NCBI GenBank assembly: GCA_032629725.1
Contig: JAFEVB010000012.1
Location: 744,001 to 808,000 of the forward strand
Source: Gremmenia infestans
Taxonomy: Eukaryota; Ascomycota; Leotiomycetes; Helotiales; Hamatocanthoscyphaceae
Reading direction: 5' to 3'
DNA length: 64,000 nucleotides
Shown: one piece after another, positions 35,613 to 47,794 of the stretch
Layout: every line of letters starts with the position of its first letter
Numbering within the stretch: the first letter of the stretch is position 1
Notes under the pieces: model-generated
What the model saw: only the letters and a program-made list of their open reading frames with translations
Told to the model about the DNA's origin: nothing
Databases searched by the model: none
Made by a program: the position numbers and the translations under genes

Positions 35613-36725
35613 TGCTTAGTATCTGGAATGCAATTACGTTGAAGGACAATCTATTCTCATTGTGCTAAGTAATGGAATGATTATTCGTGCGACTTCATCG
35701 TTGCTAGATGCCAGCTTCAACCAGGCGTCGAATTACACCCCTTGAACCTTAGGGGTATACACACCTTTCCTGCACCCAGACACTCAAGCCTAGGATATCT
35801 CTCCTCTGGAAAAGCCTTCGGGTGGTATTCTTACGCGAGTCTTTAGTGGTTTGAAAGAAAACACTTTGCAGTAACATCCTTGGTAGAGAGTAGATTTTCG
35901 TTTTCGCTAGGAGGGGGTAATGAACGCGCCGAGGATATCATATGGGCGAGCCTACTGCAAATTAGATATCTGCTGAAAGTTAGATGTCAGCCTACTTAAC
36001 AAAGCTGCAGCGCGGACAGAGGAGGGACAGAAAACACGCGACTCGGATTCCGAATCGACCTTGGGTTTCTGCCAAACAGGGAGAACATCGTGTTGGTGAA
36101 GAAATGGGGTCACAAAAGGTTGCTAGGAAAGCGGCACAACATAGCTGTCAAAGCAAGTAGGGGCAACAGACAGTAAATTATCATAAAACATAAAATGCGA
36201 CACAGAGATTCTAGTCTGGGGAAAAGAAAGGTTTAGAAGATATTATCATTACGATGAAATCAGGAGAAAGCAAAACTCAGACGCAGTAAACACCTTTACA
36301 CCCCGCAACACGAATTAAATCGTGGGGTATCCGACTAACGCCTTCTATAAACTTCATATTGCTCCTGCAGCCAAACTCCGGCATTCCTCTCTTACCATAT
36401 CAAGTTGATAGGACGGCTGGTACGATCCAAAGTCACGTAGGACAAAAGGATGGAGGAAACTACACCAACAGCTGTTAATGAAGGTCCCCAGCAAGCAAAC
36501 CTGGTGAACCCGAGGCGTACATACCTTGCATCCTCGCAAAAAAGTAACTATCCATGTCCCATCCATGCCGATACGAGGTAGATAGATGTATCGAAGAGCC
36601 TACATGGCATGTTCCATAATACCAACCCAATCAATCCACCCGCCCCCACGACCGTACACTCCAATGAAGCGCACCCCGCACCGCAACTCCCCCCCACGAT
36701 GTCGCCATAACGCCTCACTCTCGCC
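35613..36725. other. intergenic, no gene seen
   Basis: No recognisable protein, RNA gene or repeat. The right end is the 3' flank of the small gene at 36726. Confidence 0.55.
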
Positions 36726-37013
36726 TCAGAACCCCGGTCTGGCCCAAGGACTCATATTAACCTCGCGTTTCCTCCTCTCTGCTTCCTCGACCTCCCTCGC
36801 CTTCTTCTTCTCCTCCTTCTCGGCATCTTTCTTCGCCTTTGCCAAGAACTTGCCGTAATCGTCGGCCGACTCGGTGGTCATGCAGGCTGTGGGCTGCACT
36901 TTGGATTCGGCGTCACCTTGCGACTGCGAGTCGGTCGAGGTGACGCGGAAGACGCTTGGCTTGGAGGTTTTGGAAGAGGACTTTGACCTGGAGCGGAAGA
37001 TTTCGAACAACAT
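36726..37013 (-). CDS. small highly charged protein of unknown function
   Basis: A single exon encodes 95 aa starting MLFEIFRSRSKSS. The context TCAAGATG is acceptable for a fungal start. Residues 50-85 form a predicted charged helix (DDYGKFLAKAKKDAEKEEKK, then REVEEAERRKRE), and the C-terminus ends in MSPWARPGF. Small fungal proteins with this layout (disordered N-terminus, YGxFL helix, SPWA-type end) recur in ascomycetes, but I know no function. The lack of stops and the coding-like composition support it; the reverse frame is a shadow. Confidence 0.6.
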   Translation of the reverse strand: MLFEIFRSRSKSSSKTSKPSVFRVTSTDSQSQGDAESKVQPTACMTTESADDYGKFLAKAKKDAEKEEKKKAREVEEAERRKREVNMSPWARPGF

Positions 37014-38190
37014 CTTGATGTTCTATATGCCTATCGGCGCGGGCGCGAAGGGGCAAAGGCGTAGGTAGGTAAGTATTGTTAGTCGTTCAGTATTGGATCT
37101 TTTTTTGGTTCCCAGAGATGACGATTGAGAGTATTACATGGATTCAATTGTGACTTCTATTCATCGCCGAACCGAAGTTGTGGCTCGAGTCACAAAGAAA
37201 CCTGCTTCGACCGTTGACCGCCAACCGCCAAACTTGTCCTTTGTTTGGACCCGAGTATGTTACACCAACCAGTCAGTCTCTTCGTTGCGCAACTTGACGG
37301 CTTCACTTTAATTATTCCAGCACGGCCAAAGTCAGAAGAAGGAGGCAGGGTACAGGCAAGAGGAAAAGAAACGAAGCCAAGACTGTGGGGTTTAATGCTT
37401 TTAAGAGTCGCAAACCCTTTCGAAAAACCATCTATCGAATGAGGCCACTTCTGCAATTGACCCGTTACTAGAATAGGTTTAGGGTGGACAAAGAAGAGGT
37501 GAGATGCGAGGGGTTGGGGAAAACTAGGCGTGGTAGTCTGTTATCGGCGAATCGATCGAGGGGAGTGTCAAATGTTTTGCTGCCATTTTGCGTCGCGTGG
37601 AAATTGTAGCATCTGGTTGGCGCTCTAGGGGTGGTGATGGCGTTTGTGGCGACAGGGATAAAGATATGGTGAGAGGGGAAACGGCACGTGATACGTGAAG
37701 TATTTCATGCTCACGTGGCGAGTTTCAATTAGTGATTGTTGCTAAGTGATTGGGGCCGGCATTGATTTTTTAATAGTCCATTACAGAAAGATAAAAAGGG
37801 TGGAAGGTATGATGCGGCATAAGTCTTGCGGCTTTTGGAGTGGATATAAAGTCAGTAGACTTATAGTAGTACGCCCTTATTTATAAATTGTATGACTTAA
37901 CTACTATTAATATAGGCCTTGTTTCGTTGGATGACAATAAATTAAAGGACTGCGAATAGGAAGTGGGTAACAAACTATAGTCTAGATTGGACGTTAGTAT
38001 TAGTTCTTTGTTTAATATTATCAATAAAGGTTTATTCCCTCCACCCCCTAACTTCAGACAGGCTAACCGAGCATACATTACAATCTAGGAATGGATCTGG
38101 ACATCTGCTCTGTTAAGTTCTGATTATTTTCTACCTTTACCATTCTTCTAGCATTGTATACTCTACTGTTCACTCAGCTCTTTAGCATTT
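37014..38190. other. intergenic, becoming AT-rich
   Basis: The left part is the promoter of the small gene. From about 37850 the DNA is AT-rich and seems decayed. No gene seen. Confidence 0.5.
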
Positions 38191-39540
38191 TATAATATAA
38201 GCTTGGCAAATTTCTCGCCTTTCACTTTCGCTTTCACAGATACTAGAAAAGGCTCCCCTTCTGCAAAATGTTTAATATCCGCTGGTGTCATTAAAAGCTT
38301 CTCTCTCGAATAATTGGCTATCAGCATATAGCCATTAAACATATATTAAAGAAGCATATTACCGCTTCGAAGCTAAAGGCATAAACCAGTCGAGCGAGAT
38401 TGATGTATAGAGACTTTTGCACAAATTTGTAACTAATATAAAGTCTTCATCTTTCTCCAATTTGCCAACTACAGCCATTTATAGCCGTCAAGCCATCTCT
38501 CGAGCATAAATTACAGCGGGTATTCGTAAACGTCAAGGATTTCAGCAGTGGCGACATGGTTTACGATAAAGTTGGTACCTTTTAGAAAATGATAACCTTC
38601 AAATTCTAGATTCTCAGTGAGCGTGTGTTCAGGAGTCCATACAAAAACAAGTCTCCATCGGAGCAGCTCTTTGATAAATGCTCTAATATAAGGCAAACTC
38701 GGTTCATCTCCTAACGATGGGAGTCTCGGCATTAGCAACGCAAAGATCATCGACTTCAGCGTGAGCTTTGATTCACATATCCTGCCTCGTTACTGCTGTC
38801 CAAATTGCAATATTTAGGCCTAAGCGTGTAGTATCGCCTCCATTTTCCACAAGAATCATGGACAGAAACATGTTGTCGACCTGGGAACCAGTGTATTTTA
38901 CCTTCCCCCATAATAAGGTCCCGGGCAAATGACTGCAGTGCTTCTCCCTTTTCAATGGCGCTGTAAAGAGGGCCTTAGTATGCGCTATAGTCATCGTTGG
39001 CGAACCGGCCTATAGCCTTGTATTCTTTCCGCTATCACTATAGCCTCTTTAGGAGCCTTTGCCAGTTCTGGAAAGCAGTCCCAAAAGTTATAAGGAGGGG
39101 GATTTTGAGGGAAGAGCATTTGCGCCCTTGTGACATCATCTCCAGTGAGGTTTTCACCAAAGGTGACTCGATGGATCATATGGTTGGCGTAAAGATGATA
39201 GTGCGCACTAATCTTAAGGCTTCTTCAGGTATCTTTCCAATATAACAGCACTTTCTTCTTTTTCATATTGCTGATACTTTACAAGTGCTCTCAGATGCGT
39301 TTTGGTCATTCACCATAGTGGGCAATGTCTCTGGCCTACTAGAACTTCAGCATAACACGCTTTGTTATATCCCAAAAGGTAAACGGGAATCCCCTTGGTC
39401 TTGGTGGCAGTTTCCGATTTTTCCTATGCGGCGCTGGAAGCTTGTTGACTGGCCTAAGCAGTCTATGGAGGCCGAAGAGAATCGAAAGGACAAGAAAAAC
39501 AGTAGTGTAACATATGATTTAGAACAATTCTAGTTTAGAG
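38190..39540 (-). pseudogene. decayed cytochrome P450 gene
   Basis: Reading the minus strand, ordered P450 pieces appear in different frames. Near 39440 is a proline-rich hinge (KLPPRPRGFPFTFW). A middle part around 39179-38991 (MIHRVTFGENLTGDDV) follows, then an I-helix piece (VDNMFLSMILVENGGDTTR) at about 38880-38820 that ends in a TGA. After a frameshift comes the K-helix (PYIRAFIKELLRWR, holding ExxR) at about 38690-38640, and HTLTENLEFEGYHFLKGTNF. A stop then precedes FMLERWLDG, and the C-terminal YINLARLVYAFSFEA (about 38430-38385) and final tail (38340-38197) are still readable. The heme-binding FxxGxxxCxG segment is gone. Multiple stops, frameshifts and loss of the heme Cys make this a clear pseudogene. 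Confidence 0.82.
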
Positions 39541-39882
39541 CGCTGATCCAACTGCAATATCGTATCAAAAATAAGTCAAAATTGTAGTACTATCAGAATG
39601 TGAAACAGCCTGCGCAACTAGTAGTTTGACGCAAAGTTCAAATTCTAGACGTTGAAGAAATCAGATCTTACCGTACTGAACTTCAGCTTTTATCTCTTAT
39701 TGTCGAAAATAAACTCTTTAACGTGCGGTGGAACGGTCCGCAAGTGGATTATCGGACAATGCAGAGAAAGTTGATATAGATTTTTTGGGCAAATTATCTA
39801 CCGCAGAACACCGACCTTGAAAAACATCAGAATCCGAGAGGAGCCGAAAGAGCAAATCACTTACGATGTTTGTCATCTCTCT
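39541..39882. other. AT-rich spacer, no gene seen
   Basis: Between the P450 relic and the MITE; it includes the left copy of the MITE target duplication (39875-39882). Confidence 0.55.
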
Positions 39883-40337
39883 CAGGCTTCCCAACGAGTA
39901 ATACGGGTCCAACCCGTGGCGGTGACAGGCGGTTATTCAACCCATTAGGAAATAGGCGGGCGGTTACCCGTGAATATACAGCTTTCGGGTTGGATAACGG
40001 GTATCCGAGCTAGTGACCAGAATACTATGAAGCTGGCCCAAGAGCTAATAGGAGGCCCGTCCCTTCTATAGCTTCCCGGATCAGCAATTGCTTATTCCGG
40101 GACCTATATTTCTAGCTCTGCTTAAACTCTACTTAGGTATTTTCAGATAAATCCTGGGCATAATTCTAGCTTTTATATAGTTTATATAAGGGGAAAATAC
40201 TAAGCCTTAACCTAGCGGGCATACTAAGGTAGTAACCGGCGGGTCTATATTCAAGCCGATAAGGGTCTAGTCGGCTGATATTCAGACCCCTTTCACTTGA
40301 ATACCCGCAGGTTGACCCGTATTTATTGGGAAGCCTG
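39883..40337. mobile_element. hAT-type MITE, non-autonomous DNA transposon (455 bp)
   Basis: The ends are inverted: the left end CAGGCTTCCCAA (39883) matches the reverse complement of the right end TTGGGAAGCCTG (ending 40337), and similarity continues inward (AATACGGGTC..AACC against AATACGGGTCAACC). The flanks are ATCTCTCT (39875-39882) and ATCTCTCA (40338-40345), an 8-bp target duplication with one mismatch, the size expected for hAT elements, whose ends often begin CAG or TAG. The interior has many ACCCG/CGGGT subterminal motifs and no coding frame, so it depends on a transposase elsewhere. Confidence 0.8.
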
Positions 40338-41421
40338 ATCTCTCATTATGGCTGGTTCATCCAATCCTAGACTTTCACCGCACCGCTATTCTAGATGCAG
40401 GTTGTTATAGCGCAACAAAGGTAGCCGATATTTTCGTGGATGGCTTCCGAACACCATATTCGTCAAATAACTTAAGCCGGGCCTTCAAAGTTTTTTGTGA
40501 CTAAGACCGCACTCTATACCAGAAGGCGTTCAAATCTATGTAGTAGCACTACTATTAAAGCTTTTGAAGACACCATAGAACTTACCTCTTCGCAGCGAGT
40601 TTGGGAGATTTTGGAAATGCGATTGATATTGCAGAAGCTGGGTAGAAATGATTGCTCGGTTTTGTGACGGATTTGGCCATATTTTGCTCTTTTTAGCCTA
40701 ACAGGAGAAGGTGGAGGAACAGAAGTAGCACATGAACATGGGAATTGGGAGGTTTTTGTGGCACTGGATAGCATGCACATTCAACAATACTTGCCTCACC
40801 AATTCATGGAATTCTAGGGATCGTGACTTGTAAATGAAGCAGGAATGACTGAAAGGGGAAAATTCTGCAAGTCTGAACTCCAAGTTCTTGTAAAGGGGGA
40901 GGGGCACATCAGACGAACAGCGTACACGCAAATCATTCGTTGCTTAGTGGTTGCTAGGTAGTATTTGCCATGTGGAGATTTTAGAGTACCTACTCACAGA
41001 CCAGAAAACCATGCAAAGTGGAAGATCAGAAACCCATGAAAGGTCCACTTTTCATGCATCTCATACCCCCCCTTAGCTTTGATCGCCACCAATCTTTTCA
41101 GGGATGAAGGAAATATCCTGCTTTATTCACGTGTTGATACAGATTGGGAGGTGAAAATCTCAAAGCGGGTATCGATTGCATATCGGATATCTGCTGCAGA
41201 GCCAATGAGGCTTCATTATCTCTCTTTTCGGTAGCATAAGAGGGGTTGGTGATCCTGGTACTCAGCCAGCCTCAGCCAGCCCCTTACTCTCTAGCGTTGC
41301 TTCTCCCGACCCGCCACGAACATCAACATTTAGGACGGGACCACCACCCACCACCCACCTGTGGCGGCTGCAGCCTCCAAACTATCAACATGCGCTTGGA
41401 TCGATTGAAGAACCATCGAAT
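40338..41421. other. intergenic, no gene seen
   Basis: Promoter side of the channel gene. A CCACCACCCACCACCCACC tract lies at about 41341-41360, some 60 bases before the start codon. No other element recognised. Confidence 0.55.
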
Positions 41422-44400
41422 ATGAGCTTCACCGATGTTCTGTATGACCTAAAAAGAGATCTCGTAAGTCTCGAACTTCCGAGAAGCGCTCCTGACGTTT
41501 CTAGGCCGGGAACGATAAGCCCTGGCCCACAACCACAGTCCTTGAGCTTCAACGCTAACAAAATTCGTCAACAGAACCAAAGTAGTGATCCCAGAGTTGG
41601 GAGTGCACGGGATAATGCGACTGGGACGTCAATATCACGAGTCCCTACCCAGGGCACCAATTCCTCCTCGTTTGCGACTCTATTCACGACATTTGTGCCC
41701 CTCGCAATCTACGCCGTGATATGTATCGTGATATTCTTCGTCTTGCGTCGGAAAATTCCACGAGCGTACTCCCCAAGATCGTTTTTGAGCAGTCTTGGCG
41801 TCTAGTATGTATTTCATAACATATATCACCACCAGGGACTGTGATCTTACCATACTTGATACATTTAGCTAACTTTGCAGTGAACGATCCCCCACTCTAC
41901 CGTCTGGGTGGTTCAATTGGTGTAAACCCTTTTACCAGACCCCGGACACGGTCGTACTGAACCACTCATCACTTGATGGATTTCTCTTCCTTCGATATCT
42001 AAAGATCCTCTGCGTAATATGCGGAGTTGGATGTCTCATAACCTGGCCGATACTTCTCCCTTATCATGTCCATGGAGGAGGGGTCAACATTCAACTGGAT
42101 TCACTAACATTTGGAAATGTCATTCATCCGAGCTGGTTCTATCTGCATGCATTTCTGGCCTGGATATTCTTTGGTATGCTGAGCCTACAGTTTCAGACGA
42201 CGGGCTAATAGAGATAGGCTTCATCATCTACATGGTGACTCGAGAATGTGTATATTTCATTAGTCTACGCCAGGCTTACCTGCTGTCTCCACTATATTCG
42301 ACCCGCCTATCTTCAAGAACTGTTCTTTTCACATCTGTTCCCCAACACATACTGGATGAGCGGAAACTTCGGAGGGTGTTTGGGGATACTGTCAAGAATA
42401 TTTGGATCCCCCGGGAAACCGATGATTTGGATGAGCTAGTAAAGGAACGAGAACAAACAGCAGAGCGTTTGGAAAAAGCGGAAATTCTGCTGATCCAGAA
42501 AGCAAATGCCGCGTACAGGAAAGCTGTTGCACATGGCCATCCCGATATCCAGACTGAACCCGAGTCCCCAGCAACCGGCTTTTCTAAAGAGGTCGAAACT
42601 CAGACCAATCCTGTCAGCCCTACAAGTTCATTCAGCCCAATAATGCCAGCGAGTCTTATGAGTCCAGGCACCCCACAAGAATATCCACGTACCGATGGAA
42701 CGCCCATTTCAAAAACGAGCTATGGATACAGTGGCCCTTCGTCAGATGTCAACGGCTCAGTTGCATCTCAATGGATACCCTACAGCCAACGGCCAGTTCA
42801 TCGACCTATAGCAAACTACGGGAGAAGGGTTGATACCATCAAGTGGACGCGGAGTCGCCTCAAGGAGCTCGCCCCAAAGATCGCCAAACTGCGTGCTCAA
42901 TATCGAAAAGGTAAGGCAGTGCCTATACCTGCCGTGTTTATCGAATTCCATACGCAAGTCGATGCACAGAGCGCATACCAAACATTGGCCCATCATCGTG
43001 CAAATCATATGGTCCCGGAAATTGTCGGCGTACGGCCACAGGAGATCATTTGGTCGTCACTGAAATTTCGATGGTGGGAAAGAATTATCCGCAGATTCTT
43101 GATTCAAGGATTCATTGCACTTATGGTTATTTTCTGGTCAATTCCAGCTGCTTTGGTTGGGATGATTTCCAGCATCAAGTTCTTGACAACCAAGCTTACC
43201 TTCCTATCGTGGATCAACAAGCTACCAAGTATTGTTCTTGGATTAATTTCTGGGCTGCTTCCTGCTGTAGCATTGGCAATGCTAATGGCAACCGTCCCAA
43301 TTATGTTGAGAGGTATGTTTTCTAATCTTCTTCATGAATGGTTCTGACTTTTCATTTTAGCCTGCGCCCGTCAAGCCGGTGTTCCTACAGAGGCGAAAGT
43401 AGAGTTATTTGTTCAAAATGCATATTTCCTCTTCCAAATCGTTCAAGTATTTCTCATCACAACAATAACATCGGCCGCCTCCTCGGCAATCACGGATATC
43501 ATTAAAGACCCAATGTCTGCCCGAAGCCTACTATCGCAAAATCTACCCAAGGCCTCAAACTTTTACATTTCTTACTTCATTTTACAGGGCTTAGCTATGA
43601 GTGCTACGAGAGTCGTCCATCTAGGGAGTGTTATTCGACACTATTCCATGGGTAATTCTGGCTCGAATCCAAAGTTGATCTCTGCGCGTTACCATCGCCT
43701 CCGGAAGATTCACTGGGGTAGTGTCTATCCTGTTTTCACGAATATGGGTGTCATTGGTACGTTACGCCCCTAACACCGAGATTTTGGCATTGGAATTAAT
43801 GTCTTCAGCAATATCCTACTCTCTTATTGCACCCATCATCCTCGGAGTAGCTACTATTGGCCTCTTCCTCGTCTACATCACCTACCGATGGAACGTGCTC
43901 TACGTTTACTCTTCAGAGCGTGACACCCGTGGCCTACACTATCCCCGAGCTCTAAAGCAGACTCTCGCCGGAGTTTACCTGGCTGAAATCTGCATGATCG
44001 GCCTCTTTGGTGTCAAAGGTGCCTATGGTCCCCTGATAATGATGTTTGGCCTCATCATCTTCACTACCTTGATAAATATCTCTCTCAATGACGCACTTGG
44101 TCCTCTACTTTATAACTTACCCCGTACCGTCGCCGCCGAAGAAGCCCTGCGAAAATCAGGCAATGATATTTTCAACGCAGCGAACCTTAACGACATGCAC
44201 GATGCTATTGATGTCCAAGACTCAGAACTACAACACACTGGCTACGATTCCGATTTTGACCCCTCCAACCCCACCGAAACAGTCAATCACGGCGATCAGT
44301 CATCCCGAGCAGCAGGTGTAGAAGGCGTAGATGCAGCCATCAAACTCAGCACTACGACCGCTACATCATTCGCGAGAAAGAAGTTCCAAACCTCACCCAT

Positions 44401-44800
44401 TCCAGCCCTGATCGCTAAAATCGACTTCTGGACCTTTTGGATCTCACCCGATCCAAACATAAAACCCAACTTTCTGCTCAAGTTTCTCCATCCGGAAATC
44501 TTCGCTGATTACCACATATTGCGACAGCAAATCCAGGATGACGCTCTCCCGGGGTTCTCGTACGAGGATTCCGTGCTGAGAGATGCCTATAGTTCGCCTA
44601 GCATGAGGAAGCGGTCGCCGAGAATATGGCTACCCAGAGACGTAGCGGGGATCAGTCGACAAGAAGTTGCGCATAGTGCGAAGGTGGTTGAGGTGACTGA
44701 CGAGGGGGCGTGGCTGGATGCCAAGGGCGGGGTGAGTGTAGATTTGGAGGGCGAGACGAGTAGGTGGGTGTTGAGAGATCATGAGAGGGTTAAATTTTGA
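41422..44800 (+). CDS. CSC1/OSCA-type (DUF221) calcium-permeable channel-like membrane protein
   Basis: Exons 41422-41804, 41881-42173, 42212-43312, 43361-43756 and 43809-44800 give 1054 aa. The N-terminus is extracellular-type with one early helix (FVPLAIYAVICIVIFFVLRR), then two more helices with the family motif MVTRECVYFISLRQAYLLS. A long cytosolic loop follows with QWIPYSQRPVHRP and VFIEFHTQVDAQSAYQ, typical of the predicted RNA-recognition-like loop. The C-terminal pore domain has seven or more helices (QIVQVFLITTITSAASSAI; YFILQGLAMS). The tail is long and acidic. Known family role: osmosensitive, mechanically gated cation channels of the plasma membrane, or phosphate-related (Phm7) proteins. 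Intron 2 (42174-42211) is only 38 bases, unusually short. Confidence 0.92.
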
Positions 44801-45137
44801 ATTCGGATATTTGAGCGAGGCGTTCTGTAATGGTTAGAAACGATACCTGGGTATATATACATGGGAGAGATTATGGTATATAGTAACGAAGTAATGCCTT
44901 GTAGAATGCATTTGTTTATATTTCAAAATTAGACTCTTCTTGGTATACAGATCGAGTCCGTAATGTGCACTATCTGACCAGAAACTCCCGCTAAAGTACT
45001 GGATAGAAACATGCAAATGACCAGCAACCCAACCATCCGTCAAGTGACATACTCACTCCCTCCTGAGCATCACATCCAAAGCAGGTACCCCAGCTAAAGT
45101 ACTCCGATATAAACTCTCAAACAGACCATCTCAACTC
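44801..45137. other. convergent 3' regions, no gene seen
   Basis: 3' flank of the channel gene and of the degenerate gene on the other strand. Nothing recognised. Confidence 0.6.
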
Positions 45138-45591
45138 TCAAGTAACAGAAATCTTCTGCGTCTTCGCATCAAAAGTAGGCACCCCTTCCTTCCCCTTCCA
45201 ACCCTCCTCTTACCTGCCGCATATAATCTCACGGCCCACCAACGTCACAAGCCCCCTACCCATCAACACCTGAACCATTTCCCTAGTACACTCCACCCCA
45301 TCCCCCTTTGCATCCCCTGCAACCCCTACCCCTATCCCCTCCCCCAAGAACCGCGTTACCTCATCCATAGACACCGTGATCTTGCCCACCGTGGCGCGAA
45401 TATATGGATTGGCCTTGCATTTGCATTTGCCCGTGCACGGTCGTCAGTTCTGGTGAATGGATGGAAGGGCTTTGACTTTGGGTTGGAGATTTTGGGCGAG
45501 ATGAGGAGGTTGAAACGGTAGGTTCCTCGGTTAGGGGGGGGGTGGGGTGAGTGTAGAGGGCGATTTGGAGGCGTGGTTTATTGCGCATCAT
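45138..45591 (-). pseudogene. frameshifted small gene of a conserved fungal family of unknown function
   Basis: The minus strand starts MMRNKPRLQIALYTHP (45591). After a long C run (G run near 45533-45541 on the plus strand) the expected continuation NRGTYRFNLLISPK is one frame over. A second shift near 45410 leads to YIRATVGKITVSMDEVTRFL, and then VECTREMVQVLMGRGLV and a TAA inside IICGR, before a last readable GWKGKEGVPTFD to 45138. The order (PRLQIALY.., then TYRFNLLISPK, then RATVGKITVSMDE, then a Cys and a helical end) matches a family I recall from many ascomycetes, with no known function. Two shifts and a stop argue for a pseudogene; the homopolymer shift alone could be a sequencing error. 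Confidence 0.5.
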
Positions 45592-47794
45592 CTTGGATGT
45601 AATAATCAATTGAGTGGATTTTTGATTGGTGTTGTGAGGTTTTATAATGCAGTACGGTGGGGGAGTTGAAATTGGCGGTCTTGGGTATTCATTTCTAGGT
45701 TTATTTGCTAACTTAAGGTGGTAGACGCAGGCTCGTCTCCTGTCATACAAGAAAGGAGGGGTACCTTAGCGAAGGGTTAAACCTTCAGCCTCCACAATTT
45801 AAACAACTTACTCTTGAGCTCTCGGCATCTATCAGGTGATTGCCCTAACTCGACCCAGTCGCGTACAGAACATTGGCAGCTAGTATTCAGGGAGCAACAA
45901 GCAAGTCTGATTGATTACTGAGATCAAAAACCTTGGGTCATGACTGTAGGAAAATGGAAACAGAGCGCAACAATCAAATCACGCAACTTCCCAGTAATAA
46001 AGCGGATACACAGAGCATGGTGTCTCTTGCCCCTACCGTGGAAACCCTTGAAGCTGTTTTTCTCAGACTTCAATTATATCAACGGAGAATGCAATTGTAA
46101 ACTCTACATTTCCAAACGCTAAGGATACGCGTATGGAACAGGATCAACCATGATCGAAAGCCGAATGGAACTTCTAAATTCAAATTGTGTACATCCTTCT
46201 CTGCTATCGGGCGGATTTGAGTCTGCCAGTCAGGGTCTCCGCACCACAACCTTCGTATACTTTACCATCATCGGATGAAATATGCGTTTGTTTGAAAAGT
46301 AGGGAAGCGTTTGAAATTTAAGTTATTTATGTTTATAAATAGAAAATTGCTTATTGTCACAAACTCCGTTGAAGGAAACATAATATCTTTTGAGCATTTT
46401 TGGCGTGCTCATCCTAGGTAGAACGTTCCGACTACGAGACTTACGGTTCTGTATTTCCAATGGATACTTCCGAATAACATCAGTGGCTTACTGAAGTCAC
46501 GTCTCAGCAAGTCCAATTCAGTCAAAGCCACGTATATGCTCGGACTACCTGCATGTGAAATTCTCTCTTACTACTAGGCAAGCATGAAAATCGCATCTGC
46601 TCTGCTCCACATTTGCCAAAGGACTACCTCAGCGAGCAGTAACACTCCAAAACCCCATACAGAGCTCAGCCATGTCCAAATCTAAGTTCCTAGCAACCTT
46701 GTTTCCTGCCTCCAAAATATTTATGCTATTCAAATTTTCGTGAGCGACATGCAAGGGGATTCATCCCCCTCAGGAAGTCGGTCCGCGGATACAGGGAGTA
46801 CCATCGCATCCATGTCCATTCGATCGCGAGTAATTGGGGGGATTTGGGCATTGCCCTTTCGCTTGAACGAGTACCAATATTTTAGAAATTGCGACGAGTG
46901 AAAGGATAGCACCAGACAGGTCTCAAGGTATGGTTTTATCGCATATCCACTCCGTCAGGAATGGGATCTTGGATGAAGGTACTGGAAAATGTTGAGAGGG
47001 TTGGTAATCGCGAGGGTGGAGTAGCGCTGGGTTCTCCCTAGGATATCACGGCGGCGCACGACGCGCATCGAATTCGCCATCACGATGTGTGTGTGGCACC
47101 ATCGGAGGGATTTTCTATGACTTTCTGTAGTCACAGGCGTGTCGTGGAGTTGTTTGCCCACAAAATGAGTAGTGGGATGGATGGATGGATGGAGTTATGA
47201 GAAAGAAAGAGAAAGCAAAAGTGCAAACCAGCCAGGATCAACATGACTAAGCTGAGCCACCTAGACAAGAAATTCGATACCGCATTCGGGCAAAACATCC
47301 TCGAATTCTTATCGCAACACAAACAGAGGTCCATTCTTGAGAAGCACAACCAAGCAGATCCAATGATTAAACTTTGACTTTTGGAGCATGACTCGAAATG
47401 GAAGATTCGTATATTCCCCACGTTCTTGCCAAGCACCGGGCCATCTCCCAAAGCAGCAATACGGTCCCCTGATAGCGGTGCGGCTCCAATTGAGGGGTTA
47501 TGTTGCTATAGAGGGGTAGACGATGTTACACGGTGACAAGATATAAGAGAGAAAGACTTCCAGATCTGCAACTTTATCTCTCAGCCAGCACACCATCAGC
47601 ATCTTCATCCTCACCGCAATTATATCCTCTTTTGATTCAAAAAGATAAGAACAGCATAAGTATGTATACATACCCTCTACCATTCCACTCTCCACTCTCG
47701 CCGTCCCATCTGTCTATCAATACCTTCATTATTCCAAATCAAACCTGCCTTTTACTACCATCCCACTACTGCCACCAGAAGCCAAAAACTAACA
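45592..47794. other. long intergenic region, no gene seen
   Basis: About 2.2 kb without a supportable gene. It contains a (GGAT)n repeat at 47175; the right end is the promoter of the cupin gene. Confidence 0.55.
47175..47193 (+). repeat. (GGAT)n microsatellite
   Basis: Four and a half GGAT units. Confidence 0.85.
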
